DNA from: Bordetella genomosp. 1
Lineage (GTDB): Bacteria; Pseudomonadota; Gammaproteobacteria; Burkholderiales; Burkholderiaceae_B
Length of the DNA stretch: 64,000 nt
Direction: 5' to 3'
Assembly: GCF_002261335.1 (NCBI RefSeq)
Contig: NZ_NEVL01000003.1
Span: 434,001 to 498,000 of the forward strand
Part shown: positions 59,801 through 64,000 of the stretch, piece after piece
Layout of the letters: every line of letters begins with the position of its first letter
How positions within the stretch are numbered: the first letter of the stretch is position 1
The notes under the pieces: model-generated
The model's input: only the letters and a program-made list of their open reading frames with translations
Databases searched by the model: none
Told to the model about the DNA's origin: nothing
Made by a program: the position numbers and the translations under genes

Positions 59801-61119
59801 GAGCGGTCTCCAGGGGCCGGCGCGGCGGCCGGATTGAGGTCGGGCAATGCCGGGGTCGGCGCCGCGTGACGGCGCCATGCGCGGCGCCATCGCGGTGTCT
59901 GCGCCCGCAACAATGCGAGCGCACCGGCCGGATCGGGCCGAGGCCCGAAGTCGGCCGCCAGTATCTGGTCGCCGGCGGCGGTATCGTTCACCGCGGCGGC
60001 GGCCTGGCGCAGGCTGCCGAAGGCGCCGGCGCGCGCCAGCCAGCGATACAGCGCGCCGTAGCGATCCGGCGCCTGGCCGCGCAGCGCGTGGCGCAGGCGG
60101 CCCCAGGCATAGCGCTCGCTGGCGCGCCAGCGCGCCAGCCGCCGGCGCGTGGCCGCCCGCAGGCCCATGGCCGCGCGCCGCAGCGCCGGCCAGCCCAGCC
60201 AGGCCGCCAGCGCCAGCAGCAGCCCGGCCGCGCCCGCATGGAGCCAGGCGCGCGGTACGTGCAACCCGCCCGCCCCGGCTTGCGGAGCCGACGCCAGCGG
60301 AAACGGATCGGCCCGTGCGGGTGCGGCCGTCACTTCGAAGCTGGCGCCGGCCAGCGTCAGCGTGCGGGGCTGCCCGGCCGCGTCGCGCCATTGCACGCTG
60401 AGCGGCGGCAGCGTCACGGTGCCGGCCCGTTCGGCCACGTAGTCGACGCTGTCCGTGCGCTCGCCGCCATTGAAGCCGCCGTGCCCGTCGGTCAGGTTGC
60501 GCACCTCGGCCTCGCGCGGATAGCGCCGCAGGCCGGCGATGTCGCCGAACACCGTGGGCGGGATCAGCATGGCCTGGGCGCCGTCGGCCCGCAGCGTGAC
60601 GCTGCGGCGGATGCGCCCGCCCTGCGGCAGCGGTTGCGCCGAGGGCGTGAATGACTGCGTGGCGTGCAGCGTCTGCGCCACCACGCCCGTGCCCGCCGCG
60701 GCCCCGACGCGCAGCGTGAGCGGCGCGCTGCTCGCCGTGACCGGCGCGCTGGCCTGCCCCAGCCCCGCCGTGACGGCCAGCGCCGGAATCGTGAATTCGC
60801 CGGCCTGCGTGGGCGAAAGCACATAGACGTACTGCAGCCCGTTGAGCGCGACCCCGTCGGCCTCGCCGCGCACGATGCGCGCCTGCCCGCCGGGCGGCGT
60901 CACGAGCACGCCGGGCAGCGTGAGCGCGGGCAGCTGCGGCGGCTGCACGAACCAGGTGGAGGTCATCACGTCCAGCGTCAGGCGCACCGTGCCGCCGGCC
61001 ACCACGGCGCCATCGAGGCTGGCGCGCACCTGCAGGCGGGGCGCGGCGTCCTCCGCACGCGCGCCAGACGGCCCGGCCACTGCGACGCAGAGCAGGAGCA
61101 GGATGGCGAGTCGCATCAT
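59797..61119 (-). CDS. BatD-like membrane protein
   Basis: 440 residues from the ATG at 61119 (MMRLAILLLLCVAVAGPSG). Signal peptide, then beta-rich BatD-type domains (VRASLDGAVVAGGTVRLTLD, VYVLSPTQAGEFTIPALAVT, DSVDYVAERAGTVTLPPLSV), one membrane helix at about 280-300 (LHAGAAGLLLALAAWLGWPA) and a cytoplasmic helical tail. Bat proteins form envelope complexes of unclear function, often with MoxR AAA ATPases. It overlaps the HAD gene by 4 bases and the VWA-TPR gene by 4. Confidence 0.9.
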   Translation of the reverse strand: MMRLAILLLLCVAVAGPSGARAEDAAPRLQVRASLDGAVVAGGTVRLTLDVMTSTWFVQPPQLPALTLPGVLVTPPGGQARIVRGEADGVALNGLQYVYVLSPTQAGEFTIPALAVTAGLGQASAPVTASSAPLTLRVGAAAGTGVVAQTLHATQSFTPSAQPLPQGGRIRRSVTLRADGAQAMLIPPTVFGDIAGLRRYPREAEVRNLTDGHGGFNGGERTDSVDYVAERAGTVTLPPLSVQWRDAAGQPRTLTLAGASFEVTAAPARADPFPLASAPQAGAGGLHVPRAWLHAGAAGLLLALAAWLGWPALRRAAMGLRAATRRRLARWRASERYAWGRLRHALRGQAPDRYGALYRWLARAGAFGSLRQAAAAVNDTAAGDQILAADFGPRPDPAGALALLRAQTPRWRRAWRRHAAPTPALPDLNPAAAPAPGDRS

Positions 61120-62693
61120 GGCGTCGCTCCCGCCGGCGCGTTGCCTCGGTGCGCGGCCTCGATCGCGAACTTGTCGCGCAGGAACTGGGCCGGCGACACC
61201 GAGAGATTGCGCAGCCAGTCGGCCTCCGACGGCGCGCCGGCGCCCGCGGCCGCGATGGGCTTGCCCTTGGCGGCCGCCGCGTCGGCAATGGTCTGGTCGG
61301 GCGGCTCGGCGCCCTGCTGGGTGTCCTCCTGCTGCATGGCGTCGATCAGGCCGTCGACGATGCTCAGGTTGAAGCGGGCCGGCGCCCACTCGGGCCGCAG
61401 CCGCAGGGCCTCGCGGTAGGCCGCGCGCGCCGCGTCGTAGTGATGCAGCCGCACCTGGGTATTGCCCTGGTAGAAGTAGCCCTCGGCGGTGCGCAGCCGG
61501 GCGAAGGCGGCCAGGGCGGTGGCGTAGTCGCCAGCGGCATAGGCGGCGCGCCCCTTCCAGTACGGATCCTGGAAATGCGCGGCCGCCTCGCCGTAGGCGC
61601 CCCGGTCGTAGGCGATGCGGCCTTGCTGGTCGGGCGTGAGAAAGGCGTCGGCGAGCGGACCCGCGCGCACCGGCGTGGGCAGGCCGCCCGCGCATGCCAG
61701 CAGGAGCGCCGCGCCCGTCACGCTCCAGGCCACCGTGTAGCCGCGCCGCACGCAGGCCAGCGCCAGCAGCGCGAGCGGCAGGCACAGCCAGTAGCCCGCG
61801 TCCTTCCACTGCGCCGCGCCGCTGTCCTGCACGCTGGCGAAATGTTGTTGCGCGTGCAAGCGTATCCAGCGCAGGTCGGACGCGTCGCCGGCCAGGCTGC
61901 CCAAGGGCGCATCCAGGGCCTGCGCCATGGTCTTGAGCGCCGCCGCGTCGAAGTCGTCGGCCACCGGATTGCCGCGCGCGTCCAGCCGCGGTCGGCCGGC
62001 GCCGTCGAGCACGGCGCCCACGTTCTGCTGCCCGACCGCCAGCACCAGCACCTGCGGCCCGGCCGCGTTGCGGCGTACCGGGCCGGCGCCATCGGTGAGC
62101 AGCAGCACGGTGCCCGCGCGCGCGGCGTCGCCGAACAGCGAGGCCGCCAGCGCGACTACGCCGTCCACGTCGCGGCCCGGCGCGGCGATCATGCCGGGTG
62201 CCAGCGCATCGATGAACACGTTCAGCATGTCGCTGTCGTCGGTGGGGGGCAGCACCAGATGGGCCGTGCCGGCGTAGGCGACCAGGCCGGTGCGGGCGCC
62301 GCGCCGCTCGGCGACCAGGTCGCGCAGCTTGTGCTGCACCGCTTCGAGACGGCTCGGCGCCACGTCGGTGGCCGCCATCGAGGGCGAGAGATCCACCGCG
62401 GCCACGAGCGGCGCGCGGTTCTCCTGGAAGTCGGGCGCGTCGCGCTGCCACGCCGGGCCGGCCGCCGCGACGCCGCCCACGATGAGCAGCAAGGCGGCCG
62501 CGTCGATGGGCCGCATGCCGCGGCTCGCCGGACCATCCACCCGCAGATACGGCAGCAGCGCGGCGTCGATGGCCGCGTGCGCATCGCGGGCGCGACGCCG
62601 CATCCGCCAGGCCAGCCATAGCAGCGCGCCGGTCAGCGACACGAGCAGCCAGGCCGGGCGCAGCAGGTGCAGCGCGCTCAGGTCGAGGTCCAT
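61116..62693 (-). CDS. VWA-TPR fusion protein (BatB/BatC-like)
   Basis: 525 residues from the ATG at 62693. Two membrane helices near the start, a VWA domain about 85-300 with the metal-site motif in AAVDLSPSMAATD (DxSxS-type), another helix pair at about 320-355, and TPR repeats from about 370 (YDRGAYGEAAAHFQDPYWKG, YYQGNTQ-like, YDAARAAYREALRLRPEW). In other genomes BatB (VWA) and BatC (TPR) are often separate. It overlaps the BatA gene by 16 bases. Confidence 0.92.
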   Translation of the reverse strand: MDLDLSALHLLRPAWLLVSLTGALLWLAWRMRRRARDAHAAIDAALLPYLRVDGPASRGMRPIDAAALLLIVGGVAAAGPAWQRDAPDFQENRAPLVAAVDLSPSMAATDVAPSRLEAVQHKLRDLVAERRGARTGLVAYAGTAHLVLPPTDDSDMLNVFIDALAPGMIAAPGRDVDGVVALAASLFGDAARAGTVLLLTDGAGPVRRNAAGPQVLVLAVGQQNVGAVLDGAGRPRLDARGNPVADDFDAAALKTMAQALDAPLGSLAGDASDLRWIRLHAQQHFASVQDSGAAQWKDAGYWLCLPLALLALACVRRGYTVAWSVTGAALLLACAGGLPTPVRAGPLADAFLTPDQQGRIAYDRGAYGEAAAHFQDPYWKGRAAYAAGDYATALAAFARLRTAEGYFYQGNTQVRLHHYDAARAAYREALRLRPEWAPARFNLSIVDGLIDAMQQEDTQQGAEPPDQTIADAAAAKGKPIAAAGAGAPSEADWLRNLSVSPAQFLRDKFAIEAAHRGNAPAGATP

Positions 62694-63682
62694 GCGCCCT
62701 CCTCCCCGCGTGCACGCGCCGGGGCCCGCCCGGCCAGCAGGTAGGCCAGCCCCTGGCCCGCCGCCAGCAACAGCAGCGCCAGCCCCAGCGGCACCCAATA
62801 GAACTCGTGCTGCACCTGGTGCCGCAGCACCTGCACCGCGCGCGGCGTGATGCGGTCGAGCTCGGCATAGACCTGCGCCAGCGCGCCGCGGTCGGCGGCC
62901 GCGTAGAAGCGGCCGTGCGTGGCGGCGGCGATGGCGCGCAAGGCGTCGAAGTCGACCTTGTCCTCGCCGCTGGCCTGCGGGTCGCCGATGCCGATGGTGT
63001 GTATGGTGATGTGATGCGCCGCCGCCAGCGCGGCCGCGCGGTCGGGCGGCACCACGCTCGCGGTGTCGTTGCCGTCGGTGAGCAGGATCAGCAGCTTGTC
63101 GGGGCCCGGCGCGGCATCGAGCAGGCGGATGCCCAGGCCGATCGCGTCGCCGATGGCGGTGTGCGGCCCGGCCATGCCCGGCTCGACCTGCGCCAGCAGC
63201 CGTTGCAGCGTGGCGTGATCGAGCGTGGGCGGCGCCTGCGGATAGGCGCCGCTGCCGAACACGATCAGGCCGAGCCGGTCGTCGGCGCGCTGCCGCAGAA
63301 AGCCCGCCACCACGTCCTTGACCGCGTCCAGGCGGGACTGGACCCGGCCCTGCGGATCCTTGAAGTCGGTGGCCTCCATCGACTGCGACAGGTCGATGGC
63401 CACCATCAGGTCGCGCAAGGGGCGCTCGCGCGTGGTCGGCGGCTCGACGAACTGCGGGCGCGCGAGCGCGAGCACCAGCAGCAGCCAGACGAGCAGATTG
63501 AGCCAGCGTTGCAGGCCGTGTCCGCGCGGGCGGCCCGGCCGCAGGCCGGTCGCGCGCAGCAGCTCGGGGAAGAACGGCACGCGTAACGCGCCCTGTGCGT
63601 TCACGTAGGCGGGCAGGTAGCGCCAGGCCGCGAATGCGAGCGGCGCGAGCAACAGCAGCCAGGGGTACTCAAGCCGCCACAT
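62678..63682 (-). CDS. VWA-domain membrane protein (BatA-like)
   Basis: 334 residues from the ATG at 63682 (MWRLEYPWLLLLAPLAFAAW). N-terminal helix, second helix about 62-80 (LLVWLLLVLALARPQFVEPP), VWA domain about 90-290 with intact MIDAS (MVAIDLSQSMEATDF; LLILLTDGNDTASV), and a final helix (WVPLGLALLLLAAGQGLAYL). Paired with the VWA-TPR protein, it likely forms the membrane part of a Bat complex. It overlaps the partial DUF4381 gene by 14 bases. Confidence 0.93.
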   Translation of the reverse strand: MWRLEYPWLLLLAPLAFAAWRYLPAYVNAQGALRVPFFPELLRATGLRPGRPRGHGLQRWLNLLVWLLLVLALARPQFVEPPTTRERPLRDLMVAIDLSQSMEATDFKDPQGRVQSRLDAVKDVVAGFLRQRADDRLGLIVFGSGAYPQAPPTLDHATLQRLLAQVEPGMAGPHTAIGDAIGLGIRLLDAAPGPDKLLILLTDGNDTASVVPPDRAAALAAAHHITIHTIGIGDPQASGEDKVDFDALRAIAAATHGRFYAAADRGALAQVYAELDRITPRAVQVLRHQVQHEFYWVPLGLALLLLAAGQGLAYLLAGRAPARARGEEGAWTST

Positions 63683-64000
63683 GATGTCGCTCCATCCAGC
63701 GGCGGCTGGCGCCGAACAGGCCAGCCAGCGTCTCGCGCGGCAGCGCGGCGGCGGCCGGCGGCGCATAGGCCAGCGCGCGCAGGCCTTGCGCGCTGCCCGT
63801 CGCGAAGGCCGGCGCCGGCACCTGCGCGTTGAGCCAATCGACCCAGGCCTGGCCCTCGAGCGCGGCGACCCGGCTGCGCGCCGCTGCCGGCAGGGCCGCG
63901 AGCGCGGTGCGCTTGAGCAAGGCGGGCAAGGCGCGCGCCGCGGCGGCGTCGGCGCCGGCCTGGCGCTCGAGCGCGTCGAGCGCCGCGAGCGCGGCGCGGC
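63669..64000 (-). CDS. DUF4381-like protein (partial, C-terminal part)
   Basis: The frame is open to the right edge, so only the last ~109 residues are present. They are helical and Ala/Leu-rich (ALPALLKRTALAALPAAARS, GQAWVDWLNAQVP, ALPRETLAGLFGASRRWMER), as in the small DUF4381 protein that regularly stands before BatA. MoxR and DUF58 genes would be expected further right. Overlaps batA by 14 bases. Confidence 0.78.
   Translation of the reverse strand, partial: RAALAALDALERQAGADAAAARALPALLKRTALAALPAAARSRVAALEGQAWVDWLNAQVPAPAFATGSAQGLRALAYAPPAAAALPRETLAGLFGASRRWMERHHVAA

Overview
The window is very GC-rich, gene-dense bacterial DNA. Its content points to a betaproteobacterium of the order Burkholderiales, most likely Alcaligenaceae (Bordetella / Achromobacter / Pigmentiphaga type). 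The reasons are two Bug-type (TctC-like) periplasmic receptors, an Aap-type amino-acid ABC importer, many LysR/IclR/GntR regulators beside small catabolic operons, and a FecI-FecR-TonB receptor unit. This taxonomic call is inference from gene content. No rRNA, tRNA, CRISPR array, phage or complete insertion sequence was seen.

Layout. 1-1.2 kb: a divergent NimT/CynX-like exporter (cut by the left edge) and an AraC regulator. 1.2-6.1 kb: a MocR regulator divergent from a degradative HMG-CoA reductase and a two-gene TctA-like permease, which reads as a mevalonate import and oxidation unit. 6.1-16 kb: a GNAT, an SDR, a ketoglutarate-semialdehyde dehydrogenase, an FCD regulator with three matching candidate operators, and an AapJ/aminotransferase/AapQ/AapM/AapP cluster. 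16.3-19.9 kb: five overlapping genes (DUF2383, acyl-CoA dehydrogenase homologue, PIG-L deacetylase, NodS-like methyltransferase, GT2 glycosyltransferase), probably making an unknown modified sugar product. 19.9-22 kb: an RNA-repair pair, HD-Pnk end-healing enzyme plus ATP-dependent RNA ligase. 22-32.6 kb: an accessory-looking stretch of small unknown genes, a TetR/methyltransferase pair, a Fur-controlled siderophore receptor system and a leucine-rich-repeat protein. About 19 copies of a REP-like element with the core GGTGTCAGACTGCA lie between these genes. 32.7-37.9 kb: two convergent MFS transporters, small membrane proteins and a TauE/SafE permease.

38-47.5 kb holds two catabolic units. One is an enolase-superfamily enzyme with a Bug receptor and a divergent LysR. 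The other is an IclR/flavin-reductase pair divergent from Bug, RidA, a PDC-lactonase-like amidohydrolase, a FAH-family isomerase, an HpaH-like hydratase and an HpaI-like aldolase. This lower meta-cleavage-type route ends in pyruvate plus a semialdehyde, and no ring-cleaving enzyme is present.

47.7-64 kb is dominated by envelope and secreted proteins. Plus-strand genes encode two outer-membrane channel proteins (one broken by an in-frame TAG), a DUF1254/DUF1214 protein, a SYLF lipoprotein, a DUF2092 protein and a Pro-Gly-His repeat protein. Facing them is a tightly packed minus-strand operon running off the right edge: DUF4381, VWA (BatA), VWA-TPR (BatB/C fusion), BatD, a HAD lipoprotein, an arylsulfatase, a fused membrane/spermidine-synthase-like protein and an outer-membrane barrel. 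The best candidates for undescribed biology are this sulfatase-Bat envelope island, the PIG-L/NodS/GT2 cluster, the HD-Pnk/ligase pair and the compact mevalonate transporter.
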